54,078 nt of DNA from an uncultured Desulfobulbaceae bacterium. Lineage in GTDB: Bacteria > Desulfobacterota > Desulfobulbia > Desulfobulbales > CALZHT01. The position numbers and the translations under genes are program-made. Shown here one piece after another: positions 37,598 through 46,993 of the stretch; the stretch's first letter is position 1; each line of letters starts with the position of its first letter. The stretch lies in the NCBI GenBank assembly GCA_945787445.1, contig CALZHT010000013.1, positions 1 through 54,078 of the forward strand, in the 5' to 3' direction. A model generated the notes under the pieces. It worked only from the letters and a program-made list of their open reading frames with translations, made no database searches and had not been told where the DNA came from.

Positions 37598-37667
37598 TGT
37601 CATTTCGAGCACAGCGAGAAATCGTATTGCCCAGGATAAGATTTCTCTCGTTCGTTCGAAATGACAG
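37598..37667. repeat. Palindromic TGTCATTTCGA repeat
   Basis: TGTCATTTCGA...GAGAAATC and GATTTCTC...TTCGAAATGACA form a 70-base imperfect palindrome. This sequence type occurs as a dispersed intergenic repeat in many bacterial genomes. Downstream (about 37795-37840) lies a TTTTCTTTGCTTGCC..AAAGAAAAGGAACC stretch of another common dispersed type. Confidence 0.7.
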
Positions 37668-37921
37668 ACATGGCAAGAGTCAGTAGGTTATGTCTCGTAT
37701 CGTCTGGGTAGCTGAGAAAAGAATGTAATGAACAAAACAATTTACTCTTAAGATCGTTTTGATCAAGCGCTCTCTATCAATCTGTTCTTTTTCTTTGCTT
37801 GCCTGAAAGAAAAGGAACCAAAAAGAAAGGGCAGTCACGTCAATTGCGGGACTCGGTTGGGTGAAATGGCAAAAGAAAAAAGCTTGACTGCCTTCCAGAA
37901 TTTTTACGAGTTTGCCTACAA

Positions 37922-39820
37922 TTGTCTACGATAAAAATCCTACCAGAAAATTTGGCAAATCAGATTGCCGCCGGCGAAGTTGTGGAGCGGCCCGCCTCGG
38001 TTGTTAAGGAGTTGATGGAAAATTCCATTGACTCTGGAGCACGCCATATTACTGTCCAGATAGAAGGGAAAGGCACCAGGCTCATCCGTGTTATTGACGA
38101 CGGGCAGGGCATGGATCAGGATGATCTTCTGCTCTGCCTCGAGCGGCATGCAACCAGCAAGGTCACAGCCCAGGAGGAGCTTGACGCTATCAATACCCTC
38201 GGTTTTCGAGGGGAAGCCCTTCCAAGTATTTCGTCTGTTTCCCGCCTTACTATAACCTCTTGTCCGGCAGGATCATCCTTAGGGGCAAGGGTTGAAATAC
38301 GATACGGTAAGGTTCTCAAAGTACATGACATGGGCTGCGCCAGGGGAACGGTTGTGGAAGTCCGAGACCTGTTCGGCAATGTTCCTGCACGAAGAAAATT
38401 TCTCAAAACAGCCAAGACCGAGCTTCTTCACATAGAGGAAGTGGTAAGCAACTATGGTTTGGCCTGTCATGATCTGGGCATATCGTATACTGTAAACAAT
38501 CGCGTAATCATAGACCTTCCGGCCCATGGTGACTCTCTGGAAAGCAGGGTGGGGCGTCTGCTCGTTCCACAGAATAATCGAAAATTAATTTCTGTTGCAG
38601 GGTTCGCAGGGAAAGGGATCAAAATAAACGGTTTCATAATTCCGCCTGATGAAGCCTATGGAGGCAACCGAACTCTTCGTCTCTTTGTTAACGGCAGGTC
38701 TGTTCGCGACCGCATGATTCACCATGCTGTCGTAGAAGGCCTCACTGGTTTTTTAATGAAAGGACGGCGGCCGGCTGGTGCGTTATTTATTGATCTTCCT
38801 CCATCCTCCGTTGATGTTAATGTTCATCCCACCAAACAGGAGGTTCGTTTCCATAAAGCGCATAGTATTCATGAGCTTGTTGCTTCTTCGGTGAAAGATG
38901 CCTTGGCTGGATACCAGAAAGACTTGAAATATGCGGTTTTCGGGGACCCTCAACCTTATCGTACCCCACATGAAGATCAAGCCGCTGCAAAGAAAGACAA
39001 TGGAGCTTTGCACAGAGACGCAGAAGCGCAAACCAGCAAAACATGGGCCCAGCCGTCGCTGGTTTTTGCGGCGCGTCTTAGCGAACCTGATAGGATTTTG
39101 GGTGAAAGTGCAGGGAGCCGCCAATCTCATTTGGAAGATACTATAGAAGTTCCAGATCCGTCAGGGCTCGCGCCTTCGCAATCCCTTGCCGCCCCTTCAT
39201 CCGGTGACCCCGGAAAGTTTACAGAGGGAGCCTGCCCGGCGGTTCTTAAACCCATCGGCCAGATTTTCAATGCATATATTCTCTGTGAGAGCGCAAAGGG
39301 ATTGGTGGTGATCGATCAGCATGCGGCCCAGGAGCGTTTATTGTTTGAAACCTTGCGAAAACAATTTTTTCAGAGATCAGTTGCAAGCCAAACGCTTTTA
39401 TTTCCTATGGTAATTGAAGCCACAGTATCGGAACAAGAAATACTGCAGAAATACGGGGAAATGATGGGCCGGTTCGGCATAGAAATTCAGGAATTCGGTG
39501 GAGAAAGTTATGCAGTAAAGGCCATCCCGGCGCTTATGGCGCATGTGCCCCCTGAAGAGATCGTTTATGGTGTTATGGGGCAGTTTTCGGGAACTACAAA
39601 TGAAACAGCGGATTTTTCTGCCCGGCGCATAGAGCATATTCTAGCCACGATGGCCTGCAAGGCGGCTATCAAGGCAGGTGATCCCTTGCAGTTTGAAGAA
39701 ATCAGTCATTTCCTGGAGCAACTTCATGATGCGGATGTGTTTTCGCATTGCCCCCATGGCCGCCCCGTATTTAGGTGTTTTAGTCGCGAAGATATCGGCA
39801 AATGGTTTTACCGAACCTGA
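37922..39820 (+). CDS. mutL: DNA mismatch repair protein MutL
   Basis: The protein has 632 residues. The TTG at 37922 is chosen because it gives the canonical start (IKILPENLANQIAAGEVVERP); no good ribosome site is visible. GHKL ATPase motifs: ELMENSIDSGA, DDGQGM and GFRGEALPSISSVS. The C-terminal domain carries DQHAAQERLLFE, which fits the MutL endonuclease motif DQHA(x)2E(x)4E, plus ACKAAIKAGD and CPHGRP. It is therefore probably a nicking MutL, as expected in bacteria without MutH. Confidence 0.96.
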   Translation: MSTIKILPENLANQIAAGEVVERPASVVKELMENSIDSGARHITVQIEGKGTRLIRVIDDGQGMDQDDLLLCLERHATSKVTAQEELDAINTLGFRGEALPSISSVSRLTITSCPAGSSLGARVEIRYGKVLKVHDMGCARGTVVEVRDLFGNVPARRKFLKTAKTELLHIEEVVSNYGLACHDLGISYTVNNRVIIDLPAHGDSLESRVGRLLVPQNNRKLISVAGFAGKGIKINGFIIPPDEAYGGNRTLRLFVNGRSVRDRMIHHAVVEGLTGFLMKGRRPAGALFIDLPPSSVDVNVHPTKQEVRFHKAHSIHELVASSVKDALAGYQKDLKYAVFGDPQPYRTPHEDQAAAKKDNGALHRDAEAQTSKTWAQPSLVFAARLSEPDRILGESAGSRQSHLEDTIEVPDPSGLAPSQSLAAPSSGDPGKFTEGACPAVLKPIGQIFNAYILCESAKGLVVIDQHAAQERLLFETLRKQFFQRSVASQTLLFPMVIEATVSEQEILQKYGEMMGRFGIEIQEFGGESYAVKAIPALMAHVPPEEIVYGVMGQFSGTTNETADFSARRIEHILATMACKAAIKAGDPLQFEEISHFLEQLHDADVFSHCPHGRPVFRCFSREDIGKWFYRT

Positions 39821-39855
39821 AGGTTTATGCTCTGGAGCCTGAAATTACATATACT

Positions 39856-39998
39856 ATACATGACGCAAAAAGTTCTTGCCGATTGAACGGGCAAGGAACG
39901 AGCGAGGAGCCGGTGGAGTCCCGCTGTAGCGGGATGAGCAGGCACCGCAGCAAGTGACGCAGCATGGCAAGATGGATAGGACTTTTTGCGTCATGTAT
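39856..39998. mobile_element. 143-bp MITE-like element with 18-bp perfect terminal inverted repeats
   Basis: The left end ATACATGACGCAAAAAGT (39856-39873) and the right end ACTTTTTGCGTCATGTAT (39981-39998) are exact complements. The inner part has a CCCGCTGTAGCGGG hairpin and further GGCAAG/CTTGCC symmetry. There is no coding capacity. It lies between mutL and the sucrose-phosphate synthase gene. Confidence 0.75.
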
Positions 39999-40127
39999 AA
40001 AACCGCATCCCTGTCATTTTCCCAATCATCCTGATTGCATTTGAGGAAAAATCGTATAGGATAAAGACGTTCGAGCTGATTTTGATGAAATCGTAAAAAA
40101 CACGATTATCCAGGTTAGGGAGTGATT

Positions 40128-42314
40128 ATGGCTGCATCCGGTTTGTACGTTCAGCTTTTCAGTGTACATGGCTTGGTCAGAGGAGAGAATCCGGAATTGG
40201 GTCGTGATGCCGATACAGGAGGTCAGGTCAAGTATGTTCTAGAACTTGCGGAAAATCTTGCCAACCACCCTGAAGTTGACCAGGTGGATCTGTTTACCCG
40301 CTTAATTGAAGACAAAGTAGTCTCGGGCAGATATTCTCATCCCTTTGAGCCATTGTCTGACAAGGCGCGGCTTGTGCGCATTCAATGCGGCGGCAGAAAA
40401 TATATTCGTAAAGAGCTGCTATGGCCCCATCTTGATGAATTTGTTGATAAAACCCTGAAATTCATTAAAGCGCAGGGGCGGGTGCCTGATTTATTTCACG
40501 GCCATTATGCTGATGGCGGGTATGTTGCCAGAGAACTTGCCAACATATTTGGAAGACCCTTTGTGTTTACCGGACATTCCATGGGGCGCCACAAGAAGAA
40601 CAAGCTCCTATCCGAAGGAATGAGAAATGAGGAGATCAACCGGCGCTATCGCATTGATTATCGAATAAAAACAGAAGAAAGGATCATTAAGGATGCTGAC
40701 CAGATTATCACCTCCACCAATCATGAAATAACAAATCAATACAAACTGTATGAGAATTTTGATCAGGGTAATTTTGTTGTCATCCCTCCAGGGATCGATG
40801 TGGTTACTTTTTATCCCTATTATGCCTCTCAACTTGATATATCATATAATTCAGAAGTAACAAAACAGGCCCACATGGCCCTGCTCAACGAGTTGCAGCG
40901 GTTTTGGGAAGGCCCGCAAAAACCGATTATCCTTGCACTCTGCCGCCCGGACCACCGAAAGAACATTTCCGGGCTTATTAAGACATATGGTGAGAGCAAG
41001 GAGCTTCAGGCTATTGCCAACCTTGCCATTTTTGCCGGCATCCGCAAGAACATCAACGAGATGGAAGAAAACGAACGCAATGTTCTCACCGAGATGCTGA
41101 TGCTCATGGACCAGTATGATCTGTACGGCAAACTTGCCATCCCTAAGAAGCATGATTTCAGCATTGAAGTACCCGAGCTTTATCGATTGTGCGCGGAAAG
41201 CCAGGGTATCTTTGTTAACCCGGCCCTGGTGGAACCTTTTGGCCTGACCCTCATAGAAGCCGCCTCCTGCGGCGTGCCGATTATCGCCACCAAAGACGGT
41301 GGTCCGGCTGACATTATCGGCAATTGTCAAAACGGCATTTTGGTGGATCCCACAAATCAGGAGGAAATCGCTAATGCCTGCAAGAGTATCCTGGTGGATC
41401 AGGAATTATGGGAAACATATTCACGAAATGGGATTAATGGGGTAAGGGAGCATTATTCATGGGAATCGCATTGCAAAAGCACCATGGAGGCATTTAAGGG
41501 TGTCCTTGCGGATTTACCGGACACCGGTGATGCAAAAATGGAGAGGAGAATTGTAGCAATCGGCCCAAGACTTACCCAGGTCAAACGTCTAATAATCTCA
41601 GACATAGACAACACCTTGGCGGGTGATGAGGAGGCGCTGCAGGATCTGCTGGAGATTCTGCAGACAAACAAAGAAACAGTGGGATGGGGAGTGGCCACCG
41701 GCCGTTGTTTGGACATGGCCTTGGATGCCCTGAAGGAATACGCCATCCCGGTTCCGGATATAATAATCTGTTCAGTAGGCACTGAAATTTTCTATGGTCC
41801 ACGATTTTCACCTGATAATGGTTGGCAACAGCATATTGCCCATCAATGGAAGCCGGATTTAATCAAGGAGGAATTGAACAAACTTGATTTTCTTGAAATG
41901 CAGGAACCCGAAACCCAGCGCAGATTTAAGATCAGTTATTACATAGAAAACGATCCTGAGTTGCTTGCCAGGGTACACAATGCCCTGCACCAGAGAAGAA
42001 TCCGCTACAATCTGGAATTTTCTCTCGGCCAATTTTTAGATGTCCTTCCCTACCGGGCCTCAAAAGGCAAGGCAATCCGATATCTAAGCTATAAGTGGGG
42101 AGTCAATCTGTATAATATAATGGTTTGTGGCGATTCCGGTAATGATGAAGATATGCTGCGGGGAGACACCCTGGGCGTAGTTGTTGGTAATTACAGTGAA
42201 GAGCTTGATAAGCTCAAAGGACTTAAACGGTTGTATTTCAGTGAGAAAGAATACGCTGCCGGCATTGCGGATGGTATACGGTATTACAGATTTCTGGAAA
42301 ATATTAAGGATTAG
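40128..42314 (+). CDS. Sucrose-phosphate synthase with C-terminal HAD phosphatase-like domain
   Basis: The protein has 728 residues; the ATG at 40128 follows AGGGAG. The GT-B glycosyltransferase part (about 1-470) begins GLYVQLFSVHGLVRG, has the DTGGQ loop and the GT4 donor site NPALVEPFGLTLIEA. Residues about 485-728 are a HAD-IIB domain with ISDIDNTLAGD and GDSGNDEDML. The acidic catalytic residues are present, so it may both make sucrose-6-phosphate from UDP- or ADP-glucose and fructose-6-phosphate and remove the phosphate. Sucrose would serve as a compatible solute or carbon store. Confidence 0.93.
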   Translation: MAASGLYVQLFSVHGLVRGENPELGRDADTGGQVKYVLELAENLANHPEVDQVDLFTRLIEDKVVSGRYSHPFEPLSDKARLVRIQCGGRKYIRKELLWPHLDEFVDKTLKFIKAQGRVPDLFHGHYADGGYVARELANIFGRPFVFTGHSMGRHKKNKLLSEGMRNEEINRRYRIDYRIKTEERIIKDADQIITSTNHEITNQYKLYENFDQGNFVVIPPGIDVVTFYPYYASQLDISYNSEVTKQAHMALLNELQRFWEGPQKPIILALCRPDHRKNISGLIKTYGESKELQAIANLAIFAGIRKNINEMEENERNVLTEMLMLMDQYDLYGKLAIPKKHDFSIEVPELYRLCAESQGIFVNPALVEPFGLTLIEAASCGVPIIATKDGGPADIIGNCQNGILVDPTNQEEIANACKSILVDQELWETYSRNGINGVREHYSWESHCKSTMEAFKGVLADLPDTGDAKMERRIVAIGPRLTQVKRLIISDIDNTLAGDEEALQDLLEILQTNKETVGWGVATGRCLDMALDALKEYAIPVPDIIICSVGTEIFYGPRFSPDNGWQQHIAHQWKPDLIKEELNKLDFLEMQEPETQRRFKISYYIENDPELLARVHNALHQRRIRYNLEFSLGQFLDVLPYRASKGKAIRYLSYKWGVNLYNIMVCGDSGNDEDMLRGDTLGVVVGNYSEELDKLKGLKRLYFSEKEYAAGIADGIRYYRFLENIKD

Positions 42315-42399
42315 GCATAGATGGTAGGCAATGGTTACCTGAAGTCATCAATCCAATATCGACACGCTCATCCCGGCAACGTGGAGGAATGAAGAGGAT

Positions 42400-43254
42400 A
42401 TGATTGTTTCTGTTGGTGAGGTGGTTTGGGACATTTTCCCTGATGGGAAAAAGGTTCTGGGTGGTGCGCCTGTAAATGTTGCCTACCATTTAGCCTCCCT
42501 TGGCCTTGATATGAAAGTCATAACCTGTGTCGGAGATGACGAGCTTGGTGCCTTGACCTTGCAGGAACTTGTCGGTCTTGGTCTTTCCCTTGACGGTGTT
42601 CAGAAAGGGGAACTGGCCACCGGCCAGGTGCAGGTGAGTATTGATGAGGACAATGAGCCTCATTTTGATATTGTTGCGCCGGCTGCCTGGGATGCCATAG
42701 GAGTTGAAGATGCTTTAAAGGTTGTGGGAGACAGGCGGTTTGATATGGTCTTCGGGACCCTGGCCCAGCGGGATGCGCGCAGCCGATCAGTGATCAGGGC
42801 TCTGTGGCGGAAAGCAACACGAAGGTTTTATGACGTCAACCTCCGTCCTCCCTTTACAACCAGGGACCTTGTCATTGAATCTTTGCAAGCAGCGGACCTG
42901 GTCAAACTTAACAACAATGAACTGCTGATTATAGCAGAATGGCTGTCCTTAGGCGTTCAAGAAAAAAGAGACATTGGCCGGATAGTATTGGAGCGCTTCG
43001 ATTTGACCGCCGTTGTCGTTACTGAAGGCGAAGCCGGCGCTTGGCTTGTAAGTCCGGAAGGATATTTTGAAGACGGAGGTGTTGCGGTCACTGTGGCTGA
43101 CACTGTAGGTGCCGGCGATTCGTTTTTTGCCTCTTTGATTGAAGGGTATGTTCATTCCAGACCCTGGCCTGAGGCGTTGCATCGGGCAAACAGGCGGGGA
43201 GCCTTTGTGGCATCGCAACAGGGAGCGACTCCACCGATGCCGGATACTATTTAA
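42400..43254 (+). CDS. PfkB-family sugar kinase, probable fructokinase
   Basis: The protein has 284 residues; the start follows AGAGGAT. N-terminal motif GGAPVNVAYHLASLG; C-terminal signature DTVGAGDSFFASLIEGY with the catalytic aspartate. Adjacent to the sucrose-phosphate synthase (85-base gap), it is best read as a fructokinase returning fructose to fructose-6-phosphate. Confidence 0.9.
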   Translation: MIVSVGEVVWDIFPDGKKVLGGAPVNVAYHLASLGLDMKVITCVGDDELGALTLQELVGLGLSLDGVQKGELATGQVQVSIDEDNEPHFDIVAPAAWDAIGVEDALKVVGDRRFDMVFGTLAQRDARSRSVIRALWRKATRRFYDVNLRPPFTTRDLVIESLQAADLVKLNNNELLIIAEWLSLGVQEKRDIGRIVLERFDLTAVVVTEGEAGAWLVSPEGYFEDGGVAVTVADTVGAGDSFFASLIEGYVHSRPWPEALHRANRRGAFVASQQGATPPMPDTI

Positions 43255-43454
43255 TTTCCGAATTGCATAAATGTGTTCCAAAATCCATCAAGCCTATGAA
43301 TTTCCTGATAGGAATTAGGTAAAAGGATAGGTTCATAAAAAAGTCTTTGCGGCTCTCATAATTCAGTGCTATTAATCATCTCCTTGACAGTTTTTATGTT
43401 GGTAAGAATTTTGTAACTTCTTCAAATAATTCATGGAATGAGGAATGAGTATCT
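43255..43454. promoter_or_regulatory. Upstream region of purC with a weak promoter candidate
   Basis: TTGACA at 43384-43389 is followed after 17 bases by AATTTT, a poor -10 box. It is the only TTGACA-type element near a gene of this length. No riboswitch-like structure was recognised. Confidence 0.3.
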
Positions 43455-44345
43455 ATGACAACTCCAGTAGTGCAAACCAAATTTGATAGTTTGACTTGTA
43501 TTCATCGCGGCAAAGTGCGCGATCTTTATGAAGTGGAAGACAAGCTCCTTATGGTGGCTACCGATCGAATATCCGCGTTTGATGTAGTAATGAATGATCC
43601 CATCCCCGATAAGGGTGCGGTATTAACGGCCCTGTCCCTCTTCTGGTTCGATTATCTGCAGGATATTGTGCCCAACCATCTTATTACACCTGATGTCGAT
43701 CAATACCCTGATGTCTGTGCACCTTACAAGGAGCATTTGCGCGGCAGGAGCATGCTGGTCAAAAAAGCGAAAACCGTTCCGGTGGAATGTATTGTCCGAG
43801 GCTATTTGTCAGGTTCTTTCTGGAAAGCGTATCAGAAAAATACAACGGTGTGCGGCGTGGAACTTCCTAAGGGCATGCAGGAGTCAGACAAGTTTCCAAA
43901 GCCTTTGTTTACTCCGTCGACAAAGGCGGAACATGGACAGCATGATGAGAATATTGCCATCGCGGAAATGGAGAAGCTCATCGGCCCTGAGGAATCCAAA
44001 AAAATAATGGATATTTGTATCCATCTTTATGAGAAGGCGGCAGATTATGCTCTGAGCAAAGGGATTATAATTGCGGACACAAAATTCGAACTGGGATGGT
44101 TTGATGGCGAACTTATCCTCATAGATGAGGTGCTGACTCCTGATTCTTCACGTTTTTGGCCGCAGGCGGAATATCAGCCAGGCAAGGGCCAGGCCAGTTT
44201 CGATAAGCAGTTTTTGCGTGATTATCTATCTTCCCTGGACTGGGATAAATCACCACCTCCCCCTAATCTGCCGGATGAAATTGTGGCCAAGACAGCTTCA
44301 CGATATCAGGAAGCTGTCCGGAGAATAACCGGCACGAGTTTCTGA
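43455..44345 (+). CDS. purC: Phosphoribosylaminoimidazole-succinocarboxamide synthase
   Basis: The protein has 296 residues, the longer PurC form. Motifs: HRGKVRDLYEV, ATDRISAFDVVMNDPIPDKG, VECIVRGYLSGS, DTKFELGWFDGELILIDEVLTPDSSRFWP. It condenses CAIR with aspartate in purine synthesis, two steps after the PurE domain encoded about 12 kb upstream. Confidence 0.96.
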   Translation: MTTPVVQTKFDSLTCIHRGKVRDLYEVEDKLLMVATDRISAFDVVMNDPIPDKGAVLTALSLFWFDYLQDIVPNHLITPDVDQYPDVCAPYKEHLRGRSMLVKKAKTVPVECIVRGYLSGSFWKAYQKNTTVCGVELPKGMQESDKFPKPLFTPSTKAEHGQHDENIAIAEMEKLIGPEESKKIMDICIHLYEKAADYALSKGIIIADTKFELGWFDGELILIDEVLTPDSSRFWPQAEYQPGKGQASFDKQFLRDYLSSLDWDKSPPPPNLPDEIVAKTASRYQEAVRRITGTSF

Positions 44346-44391
44346 CCTAAATTGAGCGTTTCAAATTTTGAACACGATTAGCGAGTGCATT

Positions 44392-44488
44392 CCCCGCAGC
44401 TTGCTGCGGGGTTAGCGAGCGCATGAAAAATAGTAAAAAAGTACCTTACGTACGGAGATTCCCCGCGGCTTGCCGCGGGGAGCTTCAA
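44392..44488 (+). repeat. 75-bp dispersed palindromic element, copy 2, with an extra hairpin
   Basis: CCCCGCAGC-TT-GCTGCGGGG (44392-44411) is followed by the 75-base element at 44414-44488. That contains CCCCGCGGCTTGCCGCGGGG and ends AGCTTCAA. The copy at 15993-16067 shares nearly all bases outside the hairpin. A GAGCGTTTCAAATTTTGAA stretch just upstream (44353) resembles the hairpin at 48905. Confidence 0.75.
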
Positions 44489-44764
44489 AAGAAATTTATT
44501 TTGTTGTTTATAAGGTTTTCCTTCCACTTTCCCCATAATAATTGAGAAGAGGTGCATCATGGTATTTTATATTTGACACCACCATTTTCGCCATGTATAT
44601 TAATTAGAAATTAGTAATTTAATTAACTTCTAATGTTTAATGTTGGTGTTTACCATCGGAGTGATCGGAATTGGAAGGATTTTCAAAAAAATTGCATGGC
44701 ATTGACAAAGGCATGCAGAAGGATCCTTATCTTGCAACCCTGACGAATTTAGGAGGAAAATTCT
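44489..44764. other. Upstream region of tusA
   Basis: AT-rich, with no open frame. TTGACA at 44702-44707 could be a -35 box but lacks a good -10. AGGAGG just before the tusA start is a strong ribosome site. Confidence 0.35.
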
Positions 44765-45007
44765 ATGAGTGTTGAAACCCTTACAGCTGACATGGTCTTA
44801 GATACACAAGGATTAAGCTGCCCCATGCCAATGCTGAAAACCAAGAAGACCATGGGCAAAATCGAGTCTGGTAAGATTTTAGAAGTAATTGGTACTGATC
44901 CCGGCTCAAAAAATGATATTCCTGAATGGTGCACCAAATCCGGTCATGAACTGGTTGGTGACAAGGAAGAAAACGGCGTTTTTCATTTCTTTATCAAAAA
45001 ATCTTAA
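44765..45007 (+). CDS. tusA: TusA-family sulfur-carrier protein
   Basis: The protein has 80 residues with the signature GLSCPMPMLKTKK, whose cysteine carries persulfide sulfur. The cysteine is encoded by a normal codon. Members move sulfur for tRNA thiolation, molybdenum-cofactor synthesis or dissimilatory sulfur metabolism. It stands alone before a strong terminator, so the pathway is not shown by context. Confidence 0.93.
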   Translation: MSVETLTADMVLDTQGLSCPMPMLKTKKTMGKIESGKILEVIGTDPGSKNDIPEWCTKSGHELVGDKEENGVFHFFIKKS

Positions 45008-45040
45008 GAAAAATACTATCTCCCCAACCCCCTTCTTAAC

Positions 45041-45084
45041 AAAAAGGCCGCATCCGCTGTATCTGGCGGATGCGGCCTTTTTTT
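45041..45084. terminator. Strong bidirectional terminator between tusA and the kinase gene
   Basis: A GGCCGCATCCGC stem pairs perfectly with GCGGATGCGGCC, with an A run on the left and a T run on the right. It serves tusA on the plus strand and the kinase on the minus strand. Confidence 0.92.
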
Positions 45085-45097
45085 GCGCCTTGGGTGC

Positions 45098-46993
45098 CTA
45101 ATTACTATGGAGAATAGTGTGTATTTTATTTGTAAGTTCTGATGGAACAAAGGGCTTTTGGATAAATTCGATTTCCGGCTCCAAAATACCGTGTGAGGCA
45201 ATGAGGTTATTAGTGTATCCAGACATATACAGCACATGTATTTTGGGGAAAATCGCCTGGATTTTACCAACCAGCTGTTTACCATTCATCCCGGGCATGA
45301 CAACATCGGTGAGGATGAGATCAATAGTGTTGTTAAAGGTTGAAACGAGTTCGATGGCCTGTTCTCCTGAGTCCGCTTCAATAACCTGATATCCAAATTT
45401 TCGTAGTATGGTAACTGCTAATTTCCTGACACTCTCATCGTCTTCCACGAGGAGTATCGTCTCACTCCCATAATTGGATTCAGTATCGGTGCCATCAATA
45501 ACTTTTTCAGTCTCTTGTGATAACTTTTCTGTCAAAGTGGGGATAAAAATCTTGACCGTGGTCCCCATGTGCTCGTCAGTGTAAAGGTTGATATGCCCTT
45601 CATGCTGGTGGATAATGCCATGCACCATGGCAAGACCTAAACCCGTTCCTTTTTCATTTCCTTTGGTTGTGAAATAGGGCTCAAAGATCCTTTCTTTTAT
45701 CTTTTCGTTCATACCGGCACCACTATCAGATACCACGATCAGAACATAGGGACCAATAAAGCGTTCTCCGCAGCTGAGGCATATCGAATCCGCAGTAGAC
45801 ACATTCATTGTCTCGATCATCAGGGTGCCGCCTTCGGGCATTGCATCGCGTGCATTAACTGCTAGGTTAGTGATAATCTGTTCGATTTGGCTCTGATCGG
45901 CTGAAACACGCTCTAAATCCTCGGCAAGATAGAGTTTAAGGGTAATATTTTCTTCCATAAGACTTTGAAACATCTTGGCGATGTTTTTCACCAGTTCATT
46001 TATATCCAATTCTCTGGTCTGCAGAATCTGACGCTTGCTAAAAGCCAAGATACGCCGAATCATTTCAGAGGAACGTTTTGCACAGCGTTTAATCTCTATA
46101 AGTTGATTGGTCAATGCTTCGTTGTCTTCCGCCCTCAGAAGAGCGAGTTCGGTATAACCGAGGATAGGCGTCAGCGCATTGTTGATATCATGGGCAATAC
46201 CTCCGGCAAGGGTGCCGATTGATTCAAGCTTCTGGGCATGGAGCAACTGTTCTTCCAGTTCCTTCTGGAAGGTAATATCACGAGCTACATTAAGTTTGAC
46301 CCGGGTGCCGTCAATCCAACGCATTGGTATTTCAAGGAGGTTGAATTTACGGTCGGAAGAAAGAAAAGTAAATTCACGGCTGATGTTTTTATCTTCACGT
46401 AAAATAGAAGCCAAATTGCAATCTTCGCAAGGTTCTGCCAATTCCTTTAATACGGCAAAACATGATTTCCCCAATTCCATTGAAGGAACGAGTTCCTGCA
46501 TCTTGCGGTTGAAAAAATTGATTTGATAGTTCTCAGTGACTATATAGACGGCATCCTCCATACCGTCAAAAATTGATCGTAGGCGGTCATAGCTTTTCTG
46601 TGCCTCAACCTTCTGAGCATTGGCCTCGGCAAGGGCCAACGTGGATTGGTCAATTTGGAGTTTCACCTGCCGTTGCCGGTCAAAATAAATACTAAAGGCA
46701 AAGATTGTGACAAAGGTCATGGTGTTGCCTGCCCCGCTGAAAGGAGCAATCATCTGCCATGTTTCCGGCCACCCGGCAAAGAGGAGGCCTTGTTTTACCA
46801 AATGTCCGAAAGAGCGGAAGATTGCAAAAGCGCCAATGGCGAGGGTGAGCATGAAAGCATAATGCCGGAATACATCGTCCGGGCTTTTATTGCTCCAGCC
46901 CCAGGAGAGATGAATGCACCTTATGGCAATAAAAAAAGCGGTGATTGATCCCAGAACGTCAACAGTGATTATAGGCCACCAGGGAGCAATCAT
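45098..46993 (-). CDS. Hybrid sensor histidine kinase with receiver domain
   Basis: The protein has 631 residues. Three transmembrane helices lie in about residues 8-105, followed by a short coiled coil and a PAS domain (about 130-250) with a CEDC pair. The HisKA box is GGIAHDINNALTPILGY, the N box NLAVNARDAMPEGG, and G boxes DSGAGM and GTGLGLAMV. The receiver domain (about 505-625) has its phospho-acceptor in LILTDVVMPGMNG. There is no output domain, so it needs a phosphotransfer partner. Its start overlaps the stop of the upstream membrane-protein gene by four bases, implying coupled translation and a shared sensing task. Confidence 0.94.
   Translation of the reverse strand: MIAPWWPIITVDVLGSITAFFIAIRCIHLSWGWSNKSPDDVFRHYAFMLTLAIGAFAIFRSFGHLVKQGLLFAGWPETWQMIAPFSGAGNTMTFVTIFAFSIYFDRQRQVKLQIDQSTLALAEANAQKVEAQKSYDRLRSIFDGMEDAVYIVTENYQINFFNRKMQELVPSMELGKSCFAVLKELAEPCEDCNLASILREDKNISREFTFLSSDRKFNLLEIPMRWIDGTRVKLNVARDITFQKELEEQLLHAQKLESIGTLAGGIAHDINNALTPILGYTELALLRAEDNEALTNQLIEIKRCAKRSSEMIRRILAFSKRQILQTRELDINELVKNIAKMFQSLMEENITLKLYLAEDLERVSADQSQIEQIITNLAVNARDAMPEGGTLMIETMNVSTADSICLSCGERFIGPYVLIVVSDSGAGMNEKIKERIFEPYFTTKGNEKGTGLGLAMVHGIIHQHEGHINLYTDEHMGTTVKIFIPTLTEKLSQETEKVIDGTDTESNYGSETILLVEDDESVRKLAVTILRKFGYQVIEADSGEQAIELVSTFNNTIDLILTDVVMPGMNGKQLVGKIQAIFPKIHVLYMSGYTNNLIASHGILEPEIEFIQKPFVPSELTNKIHTILHSN

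Noticed and set aside
44691-44715. Possible sigma-54 promoter before tusA (TGGCAT...GC)
   Set aside because: The spacing between GG and GC is one base too long and the -12 element does not fit.
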